A stretch of DNA of 53,522 nucleotides from contig CAJFUL010000071.1 of NCBI GenBank assembly GCA_904420245.1, positions 1 through 53,522 of the forward strand, written 5' to 3'. The notes below the pieces were generated by a model. It was not told the DNA's origin and did not search any database. It saw only the letters and a list, made by a program, of their open reading frames with translations. The translations under genes and the position numbers were made by a program. This document shows, one piece after another, positions 23,781-32,259 of the stretch. Numbering within the stretch: the first letter of the stretch is position 1; each line of letters opens with the position of its first letter. Origin of the DNA: Candidatus Paralachnospira avium. Its GTDB lineage: Bacteria > Bacillota > Clostridia > Lachnospirales > Lachnospiraceae.

Positions 23781-24083
23781 ATGGATCTTGGGATCGCAGG
23801 CGTGGCGGCCATCACGGTAATTTGCTATCTGGCCGCCCAGGGGATCAAGGCGACGCCGATTGACAGCAAGTGGCTGCCGGTGATCTGCGGGATGCTGGGA
23901 GGTATCCTGGGCGTGGCGGCCATGTTTCTCATGCCGGACTATCCGGCGACGGACGGGATCACGGCGGCGGCCGTGGGAGTAGTATCCGGTCTGGCGGCCA
24001 CCGGGGCCAATCAGATTTACAAGCAGCTTTCCGGCGGAAAACAGGACGGGAGCAGTGAAGGAGAAGAGGGGAGAATGGAGTAA
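23781..24083 (+). CDS. Phage holin
   Basis: The start is taken at the ATG of MDLGIAGV, with GGAAGAG upstream; longer versions lack a site. The 100-residue protein has about three hydrophobic segments (GIAGVAAITVICYLAAQGI; WLPVICGMLGGILGVAAMFL; GITAAAVGVVSGLAATGANQ) and a charged C-terminal tail. It would form membrane lesions that free the amidase. The stop overlaps the amidase ATG by one codon. Confidence 0.8.
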   Translation: MDLGIAGVAAITVICYLAAQGIKATPIDSKWLPVICGMLGGILGVAAMFLMPDYPATDGITAAAVGVVSGLAATGANQIYKQLSGGKQDGSSEGEEGRME

Positions 24084-25105
24084 TGGCACAGGATTGTTAC
24101 TGCACACAGAATGACTGCTACAGGGCCGGGGCGAAGCTGGCGTCGGTATCCTGGCTCATCGTCCACAGCCCGGCGGTGTATCCCACCATCATCCGGGCCC
24201 AGTCCGGCGCCGGAGGAGGATGGAAGAAACGATGGGATAAGCCGGGAGTGGAGAAGCTGGTCCATGGCTTCATCGACGATACGGGCGTGTACAATTTCGC
24301 GCCTTATGACATGGCCTGCTGGCAGATCGGGGATTCCTGGGGAAATAAAAACTGCATCGGCTATGAGCTGTGTGAACTGGAAACGGCGGAAGAGTTTGGG
24401 AAGATGTGGGAGAACGCGGCGGCGCATTACGCCTGGCTGTGTAAAAAATTTGGCCTGGGGGCGGATCATGTGATCGGTCACTGCGAGGCCCATGCGAAGG
24501 GGTTTGCTTCTGACCACAGCGACCCGGAGCCGTATTTTGCCCGGTTCGGAAAGAGCATGGATAATTTCCGGGAAGAGGTGCAGGCCCGGCTTTCCGGCGG
24601 GGTATCTTCCGGCGGTCAGGCAGCGGCCAAGGTGAGCAAGACCTATGATCCCTGGGCCTATGCCAAGGTGACCAATTTGACCAAGGATGATCCGCTTCTT
24701 AACGTCCGTTCCGGCCCCGGCACAGAGAATGGAGTGATCCGGCAGCTGGCCCAGGGCAACGAAGTGGACGTGCTGGCGCTTTACGACAACGGCTGGGCGA
24801 AGATCAACATCGTGGGGCAGCAGGGATATGTGAACGCCCACTATCTGGACATCACGGACCGTAAGGAGGAAGATACGCAGCCTGCGGGGTATGCGGAATG
24901 GGTCGGAAAAGCCTGTGATCTTGGCGGCAGCCGTCTCAATGTGCGGACCGGGCCGGGGACATCCTATGGGCTTTTGGCAGGCTGGCCCAAGCTGGCGGAA
25001 GGAAACCTGGTGAGCGTCATCGGTGAGAGCGGCGGCTGGTATCAGGTGCGGATCGCTGGAAAGCATGTGGGTTGGGTCAGCAAGGAATATTTGTGCCGGG
25101 CATAG
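24083..25105 (+). CDS. N-acetylmuramoyl-L-alanine amidase (endolysin) with two SH3b domains
   Basis: The 340-residue endolysin has an N-terminal amidase_2-type zinc hydrolase (1-170) that cuts the bond between muramic acid and the peptide. Candidate zinc ligands are His28 (WLIVHS), His133 (IGHCEAH) and Asp147 (SDPEPYF). Two bacterial SH3 domains follow (about 190-255 and 275-340), each with an LNVR.GPGT signature, for wall binding. There is no signal peptide, so it depends on the holin. It is the last prophage gene. Confidence 0.9.
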   Translation: MAQDCYCTQNDCYRAGAKLASVSWLIVHSPAVYPTIIRAQSGAGGGWKKRWDKPGVEKLVHGFIDDTGVYNFAPYDMACWQIGDSWGNKNCIGYELCELETAEEFGKMWENAAAHYAWLCKKFGLGADHVIGHCEAHAKGFASDHSDPEPYFARFGKSMDNFREEVQARLSGGVSSGGQAAAKVSKTYDPWAYAKVTNLTKDDPLLNVRSGPGTENGVIRQLAQGNEVDVLALYDNGWAKINIVGQQGYVNAHYLDITDRKEEDTQPAGYAEWVGKACDLGGSRLNVRTGPGTSYGLLAGWPKLAEGNLVSVIGESGGWYQVRIAGKHVGWVSKEYLCRA

Positions 25106-25405
25106 AGCCGCGGACGGCAGCACTTGAATGAGCAGAGGATTCCGGGAGCTCTCCGGAATGAGAGGAGAGCACTTCCGGGCCGCCGGCGGATGCGGGAAGC
25201 TTCATGCGGAGAAGATGAGCGGATCAGCAACCGGCGGCCCGGCCGGACAAACAGGACTACATGGGAAAAAGATAAAAAAATATCGCGTGAAAAAGCGCCT
25301 GGTTTTGTGTATAATTACCCTAGGAGGGTTTATCTGTCCAGGAGACCGCTTTTTGGAACAGATACCCGGAGTATGACAGCATACTGGAAGAGGGAGGGTT
25401 TTACC
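25106..25405. other. Gene-free stretch at the right prophage boundary
   Basis: About 300 bp hold no convincing ORF. The right attachment site should be here if the amidase is the last phage gene, but no good match to the left junction or to the tRNA-Phe 3' end was found. The second half turns AT-rich and contains a TATAAT at 25310-25315, which probably serves the next gene. Confidence 0.5.
25310..25315 (+). promoter_or_regulatory. Possible -10 box upstream of the NAD(P)-binding protein gene
   Basis: A perfect TATAAT stands about 90 bases before the gene at 25406. The matching -35 (GTGAAA at 17-base spacing) is weak, so this is only a candidate. Confidence 0.4.
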
Positions 25406-26536
25406 ATGAAGAAACCAGAAGTAGTGATCGTAGGGCTGGGCTTTTTGGCCACATATATCATGCCCTGCTATGAGAAGCTGCTGGGCGGGGACATCGGCAG
25501 CCATGTGATGGGGATCAAGGGCAGTGACAGAGGGCTTTCCGAGAAGCGGGCCGCCTGTCCTTTCCCGGTGGAAGTGGGGCAGGTAGATAAGCATCTGAGG
25601 GAGAGAAGGCCGGACATCATCGTACTGGCAGTCAAACCGGACCAGATACGGGATATGACAGAGGGAACTCTGGCGCCTTATTATCAGATGCTGAGGGAGC
25701 AGGGAGAGCCCCTGCCGGATCTCTACTCCTTTGCGCCGTCTCCGTCGGTGGATTACTATTATGAGGCGCTGGGCGCGGATGTTAACGCGGCCAACATGAT
25801 CCCCAATATGGTCCGTGAGATCCAGGGAAGATATGTGGCGCCGGTGGGAGTTTCCTTTGTGGCCTTTGACGCCAGGAGACAGTGGCCGGAAGAAAACAGG
25901 AGGAGGGCCATGGAATTCATGACGCCCACGGGAGCCGTGGTGGAGATCGACGGGGATAAGGCCATTCCCTTCCTGGCTCTCCAGGTGGCGGGCCATATGA
26001 TGTTTGAATTCAATTACATCGTTCAGGATGTGGAGAAGGAACGGGGAAAAGAGATCACTCTGGCCCAGTCGGCTTCCGCGTTCCGGAGCGTATTCCGGAA
26101 ATGGTTTTCGGAAAGCTGCACAGAGGTGCTTCCCTGCAGCAGCGAAGCGGCGGAAGAAGAGCTCAGGGCGTTTATGGAGCTTGCCCAGGGAGCATGGCGG
26201 GACGGAGTCATCCGGTTTGCCAGGACGGAGGGGATACCGGATGAGGCGGCCGACAGGATGATATGCGGGACCATGGAGACGTATCATATGGAGGCCCAGC
26301 TGGAGCCCAGGGAGGTGCTGGAGCAGAACACCAGAAATCATGCGACGCCCGGCGGCTATCTGGAAATGGGACTGAAGACCTTTTATGGAAAAGGATATGA
26401 CCGGATGACGGAGCTTTTAAAGAAGGCGCTGGATGGAAAGACAGAAGACGGCGACCGGGAGCAGGTGGAAGCCATTGCCTTTGAAGTGGCGAAAGCCGTG
26501 TCGGATCATGGAAAGCAGATGGTGAAAAAGGACTGA
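25406..26536 (+). CDS. NAD(P)-binding, pyrroline-5-carboxylate-reductase-like protein
   Basis: The 376-residue protein is taken from the ATG after GAGGGAGGG; the longer frame upstream has no site and runs through the prophage boundary. An N-terminal Rossmann fold (EVVIVGLGFLATYIMP, then IIVLAVKPDQ at about 75) is like ProC/F420-dependent reductase-type proteins. The C-terminal two thirds is helical and longer than usual for ProC. Substrate is unknown. It lies six bases before an MBL hydrolase gene, so the two are probably one operon. It is the first host gene after the prophage. Confidence 0.6.
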   Translation: MKKPEVVIVGLGFLATYIMPCYEKLLGGDIGSHVMGIKGSDRGLSEKRAACPFPVEVGQVDKHLRERRPDIIVLAVKPDQIRDMTEGTLAPYYQMLREQGEPLPDLYSFAPSPSVDYYYEALGADVNAANMIPNMVREIQGRYVAPVGVSFVAFDARRQWPEENRRRAMEFMTPTGAVVEIDGDKAIPFLALQVAGHMMFEFNYIVQDVEKERGKEITLAQSASAFRSVFRKWFSESCTEVLPCSSEAAEEELRAFMELAQGAWRDGVIRFARTEGIPDEAADRMICGTMETYHMEAQLEPREVLEQNTRNHATPGGYLEMGLKTFYGKGYDRMTELLKKALDGKTEDGDREQVEAIAFEVAKAVSDHGKQMVKKD

Positions 26537-26542
26537 GAAGAT

Positions 26543-27373
26543 ATGAAAGTCAAGGCGCTGATGGATGATGTGAGCCGGGACGGCGGCTGGGAACGGGAGC
26601 ACGGCCTTTCCCTGTATCTGGAGACGGAAACGCATCGGATCTTATTTGATATGGGAAAGAGCGGCCGTTTCCTGGAAAATGCGGCCCGGATGCAGGTGGA
26701 TGTGGGCCTGGTGGATACGGCTGTGCTTTCCCATGGGCATTACGACCATGGCGGCGGTCTGCCGGATTTTCTCGCCAAAAATCAGAACGCGAAGATCTAT
26801 GTGCAGGAAGGGGCCTTCGGGCCCCATTTTGCCAGAAGGTCCGGCGGCCGCATCGAGGAGATCGGCATAGATGCTTCTCTGGAGCGGGATCCCAGGATCA
26901 CCTTGGTGAAAGGCAGGCTGGATATCGACGAAGAGCTGACCGTATTCGGAGATATACGGGGCCGGGAATTGTGGTCAAAGGCCAATCATGTGCTGCTGGA
27001 ACGGGACGGGGACGGCTACAGGGAAGACCCCTTTTTCCATGAACAGGATCTGATCATCCGCAGCCGGGATGGAAAACGCATCCTGGCAGCCGGCTGCGCC
27101 CACAGAGGGATCGTAAATATCATGAAGAGATTCGTGGAGCTGGAGGGACAGGCGCCGGACGTAGTGATCGGCGGCTTTCATCTGATGGAGCCTTCTTCCG
27201 GAAGGGCCATTCCCAGAGAACAGGTGGAGGCGGTGGCGGACCGGCTTTTGAGCTTTCGCGGCGTCCGGTACTATACCTGCCACTGCACGGGACTGGAGGC
27301 ATACGGGATCTTAAAGGAGCGGATGGGAGAGCGGATCTCTTATCTGGCGGCGGGAGATTCGGCAGACCTTTAA
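26543..27373 (+). CDS. MBL-fold metallohydrolase
   Basis: The 276-residue protein has the metallo-beta-lactamase signature SHGHYDHGGGL (about 63-73) and later conserved residues in AAGCAHRGIVNIM and GGFHLM. This resembles the family annotated as dihydropterin-ribofuranosylaminobenzene phosphate synthase-like MBL proteins. Substrate cannot be read from sequence. It follows the NAD(P)-binding gene by six bases. No signal peptide is seen, so it is cytoplasmic. Confidence 0.78.
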   Translation: MKVKALMDDVSRDGGWEREHGLSLYLETETHRILFDMGKSGRFLENAARMQVDVGLVDTAVLSHGHYDHGGGLPDFLAKNQNAKIYVQEGAFGPHFARRSGGRIEEIGIDASLERDPRITLVKGRLDIDEELTVFGDIRGRELWSKANHVLLERDGDGYREDPFFHEQDLIIRSRDGKRILAAGCAHRGIVNIMKRFVELEGQAPDVVIGGFHLMEPSSGRAIPREQVEAVADRLLSFRGVRYYTCHCTGLEAYGILKERMGERISYLAAGDSADL

Positions 27374-27377
27374 AGAC

Positions 27378-27407
27378 TTGTATACTTGGCGGAAAGTCTG
27401 CTATAAT
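27378..27407 (+). promoter_or_regulatory. Promoter for mrp-yfcE
   Basis: TTGTAT, an 18-base spacer and a perfect TATAAT lie about 55 bases upstream of the mrp gene. Its start follows AGAAAGGAAAACC. Confidence 0.6.
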
Positions 27408-27461
27408 AAGCGTGTTCAAATACAGCTTTGACAAAAGCTTTAGGATAGAAAGGAAAACCAT

Positions 27462-28295
27462 ATGGCAGAAGAGAGAAAATGCTCCAGCACCACCTGCGGG
27501 AAAGAATCCTGCGAGGGCTGTGACAAGGCAAAGGTGGACTTCTCCGTGAAGCCCAATGAGATGACTCATGTAAAGAAGGTCATCGGAATCGTGAGCGGCA
27601 AGGGCGGCGTCGGGAAATCCCTGGTGACTTCCCTGCTGGCAGTGACCATGAGCCGGAAAGGCTATAAGTGCGGGATCCTGGATGCGGATATCACGGGACC
27701 GTCCATCCCCAAGGCCTTCGGCCTTACGGACAAAGTCATGGGTTCCGATAAAGGGATGCTTCCCGTATACAGCAAGGGAGGGATCCCGGTCATGTCCATC
27801 AACCTGATCCTTCCCAATGACACGGATCCTGTGGTATGGAGGGGCCCGGTCATCGCCAATACGGTAAAGCAGTTCTGGTCCGACGTGATCTGGGGCGAGC
27901 TGGATTATTTATTTGTGGATATGCCTCCGGGAACGGGAGACGTGCCTCTGACCGTGTTCCAGTCCCTTCCGGTGGATGGGATCGTGGTGGTGACGTCGCC
28001 TCAGGAGCTGGTTTCCATGATCGTGGCCAAGGCCGTTAAGATGGCGGAGCTTATGAACATTCCCGTGCTGGGACTGGTGGAGAATATGTCCTACTTCAAA
28101 TGTCCCGACAATGGAAAATGCTACCGGATATTCGGCGACAGCCATCTGAGCGAGGTGGCGGACGCCCATGGCCTCAAGGTACTGGCGGAGATTCCCATCG
28201 ATCCGGAGCTGGCGAAAGCCTGCGACCAGGGATATATCGAAGACTTCGCCGGAAACTGTATGGAAGAGGCGGCAAACGTACTGGAGGAAAAATAG
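27462..28295 (+). CDS. mrp: Mrp/NBP35-family Fe-S cluster carrier ATPase
   Basis: The 277-residue P-loop ATPase would hold and hand over Fe-S clusters to apoproteins. Features: an N-terminal Cys motif (CSSTTCGKESCEGC, 7-20) as in NBP35-like clostridial Mrp, a deviant Walker A SGKGGVGKS (45-53), the MPPGTGD motif near 154-160, and the CPDNGKC cluster-binding pair Cys214/Cys220. It has its own promoter and is followed three bases later by a phosphodiesterase gene. Confidence 0.9.
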   Translation: MAEERKCSSTTCGKESCEGCDKAKVDFSVKPNEMTHVKKVIGIVSGKGGVGKSLVTSLLAVTMSRKGYKCGILDADITGPSIPKAFGLTDKVMGSDKGMLPVYSKGGIPVMSINLILPNDTDPVVWRGPVIANTVKQFWSDVIWGELDYLFVDMPPGTGDVPLTVFQSLPVDGIVVVTSPQELVSMIVAKAVKMAELMNIPVLGLVENMSYFKCPDNGKCYRIFGDSHLSEVADAHGLKVLAEIPIDPELAKACDQGYIEDFAGNCMEEAANVLEEK

Positions 28296-28298
28296 TCT

Positions 28299-28844
28299 AT
28301 GAAATTGATGATCGCATCGGACATCCATGGTTCGGCTTACTATTGTGAGAAGATGCTGGCCCGTTACCGGGCGGAGCAGGCGGAAAAGCTGGTGCTCCTG
28401 GGAGATATCCTGTACCACGGCCCCAGGAATGACCTGCCCAGGGACTACGACCCCAAGGCGGTGATCGCCATGCTCAATGAAAATAAGGACGAGCTTCTCT
28501 GCGTCCGGGGAAACTGCGATGCGGAAGTGGATCAGATGGTCCTGAAGTTCCCGATCCTGGCCGATTATATGATCCTGTATCTGGACGGGCATATGATATT
28601 CGCCACCCACGGCCATATCCATAATCAGGAGAATCTGCCGCCTCTGAAAAAAGGCGACGTGATCCTCCACGGCCACACCCATGTGCAGGCCATGGACGAC
28701 TGCGGCGGATATATCTATCTGAATCCCGGCTCCGTATCCATTCCCAAGAATGGAAATGAGAACAGCTACATGGTCTACGAAGACGGTACTTTTATCATCA
28801 AGAACATGGACGGAGAAGAGATCCGGAGGTTTTCTCTGGCTTAA
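28299..28844 (+). CDS. yfcE: YfcE-family metallophosphodiesterase
   Basis: The 181-residue calcineurin-like enzyme shows the metal-binding pattern in order: SDIHG (8-12), GDILYHG, RGNCD (about 70-74), THGH and GHTH, ending with a LNPGSVSIPK loop. YfcE-type enzymes hydrolyse phosphodiesters such as cyclic nucleotides in vitro, but the natural substrate is uncertain. It is co-transcribed with mrp (gap of three bases). Confidence 0.88.
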   Translation: MKLMIASDIHGSAYYCEKMLARYRAEQAEKLVLLGDILYHGPRNDLPRDYDPKAVIAMLNENKDELLCVRGNCDAEVDQMVLKFPILADYMILYLDGHMIFATHGHIHNQENLPPLKKGDVILHGHTHVQAMDDCGGYIYLNPGSVSIPKNGNENSYMVYEDGTFIIKNMDGEEIRRFSLA

Positions 28845-29011
28845 CAGGCCGGTGGAACAAAACGCCTGGGGGACTGTAAAGCGGCGGATCCCGGAAGGCT
28901 CCTGCCGCCTCCTCCGGGTTCCCATCAAAGCGGGAGCAGCCGCGGGAAAAACGCAATCGTCCGGGCCGGCAGATGGGCGGCAGCGCAGCCTCTTCGCGGC
29001 AGGGCTCGCCC

Positions 29012-29096
29012 TGCGGCGGGATCCTGCCGTTTACGCGGTCTCGGCTTTGCCCGGGCCGCTGTCAAATAAGCGCCGCCGGCGACGGGCAGCCCGCCC
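29012..29096 (+). repeat. Dispersed intergenic repeat, copy 1
   Basis: This stretch aligns over its whole length with 35299-35381. Shared blocks include TGCGGCGG, GCGGTCT, GCTTT, GCCGGCG and CCCGCC, with scattered differences between. Both copies lie between genes and can fold. Confidence 0.5.
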
Positions 29097-29117
29097 CGCG
29101 GGCGGGCGCTTCTTTTA
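29089..29117 (+). terminator. Terminator after yfcE / before the decarboxylase gene
   Basis: An 8-bp perfect GC stem (GCCCGCCC with GGGCGGGC, loop CGC) is followed by GCTTCTTTT. It lies only about 24 bases before the decarboxylase start, so it could also attenuate that gene. Confidence 0.7.
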
Positions 29118-29140
29118 TCAATCCGGAAGGAACAGGAAAA

Positions 29141-30574
29141 ATGGGAGAGCTGTATGACAGGCTGACGGCCTACGGAAAAGGGGACGCGTATCCTTTTCAT
29201 ATGCCCGGTCATAAGAGAGATGGAAAGAGGTTCTGTTTTCAGAATCCCTTTTCTTTTGATATTACGGAGATCGACGGATTCGACGATCTGCACCATCCGT
29301 CGGGGATCCTGCGGGACGCCATGGATCGGGCCGCGTCGGTGTACGGATCGGAAAAAAGCTATTTTCTCGTAAACGGCAGCAGCGGAGGGATCCTGGCGGC
29401 GGTTTCCGCCTGTGTCAGGCGGGGAGGAAAGCTCCTGACGGCGAGAAACTGTCATAAATCGGTCTATCACGGGATCTTTTTAAGGGGACTCCGCCCGGTC
29501 TATCTCTGCCCGCCGCCTGTTTCCGGCTGGGGAACGGCGGGAGCCGTGCCGCCGTCCGCTGTGGAAGCGGCCCTTTCCGCGGAGCCGGATATTGAGGCGG
29601 TCCTCATCACCTCTCCCACTTACGAGGGGATCTGTTCGGATATAAAGGAGATCGCCCGGATCTGCCATGAGCGGAAGATCCCGCTTCTGGTGGACGGAGC
29701 CCACGGAGCTCATCTGGCTTACCGGGGAGAGGATTCGGCCTTTCCGCCCTCCGCGCTGGAGCAGGGCGCGGATCTGGTCATTGAAAGCCTTCATAAGACG
29801 CTGCCGTCCTTGACTCAGACCGCGGTCCTCCATAAGAGGTCCGGTCTGATCCGGGAGGATGTGCTGGAATGGTATCTCCAGGTCTATCAGAGCTCCAGTC
29901 CCTCCTATGTGCTGATGGCCTCCATGGATTCCTGCATATCCTATATGGCCGGGCCTGAGGGCCGGGCAGATATGGAACGATATGAAAGACGCCTGACGGA
30001 GCTTCGGGCTTTCGCGGGAGGGCTGGTCCATATCCGGCTGCTGGAAGGAGAGGGCTGTGATATTTCCAAGCTGGTCCTGAAAGCGGACAGGATGGGAGGA
30101 CGGGAGTTCTATGATCTATTGAGAACGGAGTACCGGTTGCAGCCGGAGATGTGCACGGAAACGTATGTGATCCTGATGACTGCACCGGGGGACCGGGAGG
30201 AGGGATTTATCCGGCTGAAGAGAGCGCTGGGCGAGATCGACGGCAGGCTGGGAGCGGAGGAACGGCGGGATAGGAAAAATGTCGGGTCCTGGTCCGGCGT
30301 TCCGGTCCGTTTCCCCGCGCCGCAGGCGGCGCGGACGCTGTCCCAGATGGACGGGGCGCCTCTGGAGGCCTGTCCGCTCTCCTCCTGTGCCGGAAAGATC
30401 TCAGGGGAATTCGCCTATATCTATCCGCCGGGGATCCCGCTGCTGGCGCCGGGAGAGCTGGTGACGGAAGAGATCCTCTCCATCCTTTTCCGCTACAGGG
30501 AAGAGGGCCTGGAGGTACGGGGCCCGGCGGAAAAAGACTCTTTGAGGGTGCTGGCAGAAGAGAGACCGTTTTGA
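29141..30574 (+). CDS. Orn/Lys/Arg decarboxylase-family PLP enzyme
   Basis: The 477-residue protein belongs to the fold-I basic amino acid decarboxylases (YaaO/SpeA-like short form). Visible are PFHMPGHKRDGKRF near the N terminus, the LVNGSSGG PLP phosphate loop, VDGAHGAHL (Asp of the cofactor site) and SLHKTLPSLTQ, with the likely Schiff-base Lys. The C-terminal domain ends with YIYPPGIPLLAPGE. Substrate is not readable. The chosen ATG follows GGAAGGAACAGG. Gene order decarboxylase, nucleotide kinase, holB, ricT parallels the yaaO-tmk-holB-yaaT region of Bacillus. Confidence 0.85.
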   Translation: MGELYDRLTAYGKGDAYPFHMPGHKRDGKRFCFQNPFSFDITEIDGFDDLHHPSGILRDAMDRAASVYGSEKSYFLVNGSSGGILAAVSACVRRGGKLLTARNCHKSVYHGIFLRGLRPVYLCPPPVSGWGTAGAVPPSAVEAALSAEPDIEAVLITSPTYEGICSDIKEIARICHERKIPLLVDGAHGAHLAYRGEDSAFPPSALEQGADLVIESLHKTLPSLTQTAVLHKRSGLIREDVLEWYLQVYQSSSPSYVLMASMDSCISYMAGPEGRADMERYERRLTELRAFAGGLVHIRLLEGEGCDISKLVLKADRMGGREFYDLLRTEYRLQPEMCTETYVILMTAPGDREEGFIRLKRALGEIDGRLGAEERRDRKNVGSWSGVPVRFPAPQAARTLSQMDGAPLEACPLSSCAGKISGEFAYIYPPGIPLLAPGELVTEEILSILFRYREEGLEVRGPAEKDSLRVLAEERPF

Positions 30575-30598
30575 TCCGCGAAAGACAGGAGGAGAGCG

Positions 30599-31198
30599 AT
30601 GGGAAACATATTTTATCTGATGGGAAAGAGCGCTTCGGGCAAAGACAGCGTTTTCCGGCTGCTCCTGGCGGATCCGGAGCTGGATCTTAAGACTGTCGTC
30701 ATGTATACCACCAGGCCTCCCAGGGACGGAGAAGAGGACGGAAGGGAATACTATTTCCGGGACGGGGATTTCCTCCGCTCCATGGAAGAGGCGGAAAAAG
30801 TCATTGAGTGCAGAGTCTATGAGACCGTCTGCGGTCCCTGGGCGTATTTTACGCTGGACGACGGACAGATCGATCTGGACAGGGCGGATTATCTGATGAT
30901 CGGGACGCTGGAATCCTTTGAAAAGACGAAGCGCTTTTTTGAGAGCCGGGGCCACCAGGTCCTGGTCCCTCTCTATATCCATGTGGAGGACGGGGAACGG
31001 CTTCTGCGGGCTGTCCGCCGGGAACAGATGCAGACGCATCCCAACTATGAGGAAGTGTGCCGCCGCTATCTGGCGGATGCCAGGGATTTCAGCGGAGAAA
31101 GGCTGGAACAGTGCGGGATCCGGCGCGTATTTGAGAACCGGGAGCTGAGCCTCTGCGCAGCGCAGGTCAAGGCCGCCATATTGGAAAAAATGTCATAA
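30599..31198 (+). CDS. Guanylate-kinase-like protein
   Basis: The 199-residue protein has a P-loop GKSASGKD (9-16) and the GMP-binding motif YTTRPPRDGEEDGREYYF (40-57) of guanylate kinases, followed by a C-terminal lid with Arg-rich AVRREQMQTHP. The last P-loop residue is Asp, where Gmk usually has Gly-Thr or Gly-Ser. The gene sits where Bacillus has tmk. It may be a second, divergent guanylate kinase. AGGAGGAG precedes the ATG. Confidence 0.75.
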   Translation: MGNIFYLMGKSASGKDSVFRLLLADPELDLKTVVMYTTRPPRDGEEDGREYYFRDGDFLRSMEEAEKVIECRVYETVCGPWAYFTLDDGQIDLDRADYLMIGTLESFEKTKRFFESRGHQVLVPLYIHVEDGERLLRAVRREQMQTHPNYEEVCRRYLADARDFSGERLEQCGIRRVFENRELSLCAAQVKAAILEKMS

Positions 31199-31230
31199 AT
31201 TCTTTATAGTATTCCGGAAAGAAAGTGTGG

Positions 31231-31236
31231 TATACT
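31231..31236 (+). promoter_or_regulatory. Extended -10 promoter before holB
   Basis: TGGTATACT is an extended -10 element about 28 bases before the holB start. No good -35 is seen. It suggests that holB-ricT-trmN6-rsmI can be transcribed apart from the kinase gene. Confidence 0.45.
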
Positions 31237-31263
31237 ATATGGGATATAGGAGGGAGTGGTTGG

Positions 31264-32259
31264 ATGCTGCGATTTGAAGATATTTTAGGCCACGAGCAGA
31301 TAAAAGAATATTTTAAAAATGCGTTGGAGCGCCACCAGGTCTCCCATGCGTATATATTGACCGGAGAGGCCGGCATGGGGCGCAAGTCCCTGGCAAATGC
31401 CTTTGCCATGGCTCTCCAGTGCGAGGCGGGAGGATCGGACCCCTGCGGAGTCTGCCATTCCTGCCGTCAGTTCCTCAGCGGGAACCATCCTGATGTGATC
31501 TATGTGCGCCATGAAAAGGCCGGCAGCATCGGAGTGGACGATGTGCGCGGCCAGATCATCAATGATGTGGAGATCAAGCCGTACAGCAGTCCATATAAGA
31601 TCTATATCGTGGATCAGGCGGAGCTTTTGACGCCTCAGGCTCAGAACGCCCTGCTGAAGACCATCGAAGAACCGCCGGAATACGCGGTCCTGTTTTTCCT
31701 GACCACCAACGCGGAGGCTTTTCTGCCGACGATCCTGTCCAGGTGCACGGTGCTGAAGCTCAAGCCTCTCTATGACCAGGTGATCCGGAAATATCTGGTG
31801 GAGCATAATAAGGTATCGCCTCACCAGGCGGACGTATGCACGGCCTTTGCCAGGGGCAATCTGGGAAAAGCCATAGCCCTTTCTTCGTCCGAGGAGTTTA
31901 TGAGGCTCCAGGAGATCGTGCTGAACCTGATGAAGCATGTGATGGATATGCCCATAGCGGATATGCTGGCTTCTCTGAAGGAGATGAAGGATGCCAATCT
32001 GAATATCAAGGACTGTCTGGACTTCATGCAGCTCTGGTTCCGGGACATCCTGATGTTCAAGGCCACCAGGGATACGTCCCTGTTCATATTTAAGGATGAA
32101 TACCGGTATATCAATGAGATAGCAGATCACAGCTCTTTTGACGGCATCGAGAAGATCCTGGCGGCCATCGACAAGGCGAAGGTGCGGCTGGATGCCAATG
32201 TGAATTATGAGCTGGCCATGGAGCTCATGCTGCTGGTGATGAAGGAGAACATAATATGA
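31264..32259 (+). CDS. holB: DNA polymerase III subunit delta'
   Basis: The 331-residue clamp-loader subunit starts at the ATG after AGGAGGGAG. It has the AAA+ core: a degenerate P-loop TGEAGMGRKS (33-42), the zinc module Cys53, Cys61, Cys64, Cys67, the NALLKTIEEPP segment, and the SRC motif (LSRCTVLKL). The loss of the Walker Lys is normal for delta', which does not hydrolyse ATP. The end overlaps ricT by four bases. Confidence 0.9.
   Translation: MLRFEDILGHEQIKEYFKNALERHQVSHAYILTGEAGMGRKSLANAFAMALQCEAGGSDPCGVCHSCRQFLSGNHPDVIYVRHEKAGSIGVDDVRGQIINDVEIKPYSSPYKIYIVDQAELLTPQAQNALLKTIEEPPEYAVLFFLTTNAEAFLPTILSRCTVLKLKPLYDQVIRKYLVEHNKVSPHQADVCTAFARGNLGKAIALSSSEEFMRLQEIVLNLMKHVMDMPIADMLASLKEMKDANLNIKDCLDFMQLWFRDILMFKATRDTSLFIFKDEYRYINEIADHSSFDGIEKILAAIDKAKVRLDANVNYELAMELMLLVMKENII

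Larger units (their letters stand above)
419..25105. mobile_element. Siphophage-type prophage, apparently lacking scaffold and major capsid genes
   Basis: The region runs from an integrase through lysogeny control, replication, sigma and late regulators, terminase, portal, minor capsid protein, head-tail connectors, tail tube, chaperones, tape measure, tail tip, receptor-binding protein, holin and amidase. This is the standard order for an SPP1/TP901-type siphophage of Firmicutes. The scaffold and major capsid genes expected between the minor capsid protein and the head-tail connector are not seen; an AT-rich toxin/immunity block lies there. Ends are approximate: the left is set by the tRNA terminator and integrase, the right by the end of the amidase gene. 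No convincing att repeat was found. Confidence 0.9.
28845..29140. other. GC-rich, strongly folded intergenic region
   Basis: Nearly 300 bp without a gene hold several inverted repeats: one pairing around 28886-28922, a GGGC-TCG-CCC-type hairpin near 28996-29018, a diverged copy of an intergenic repeat also present at 35299, and a terminator at 29089. There is no ribosome site before the terminator. Confidence 0.6.

Noticed and set aside
25130-25139. Ten-base match (GAGCAGAGGA) to the middle of tRNA-Phe (297-306) as a possible attachment core
   Set aside because: The match covers the start of the anticodon arm and not the tRNA 3' half expected for a duplicated attachment site, and similarity ends after ten bases; chance is likely.
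31264-32259. Degenerate Walker A in HolB considered as a sign of gene decay
   Set aside because: Delta' subunits are normally non-ATPase and vary at the P-loop; the zinc module and SRC motif are intact.
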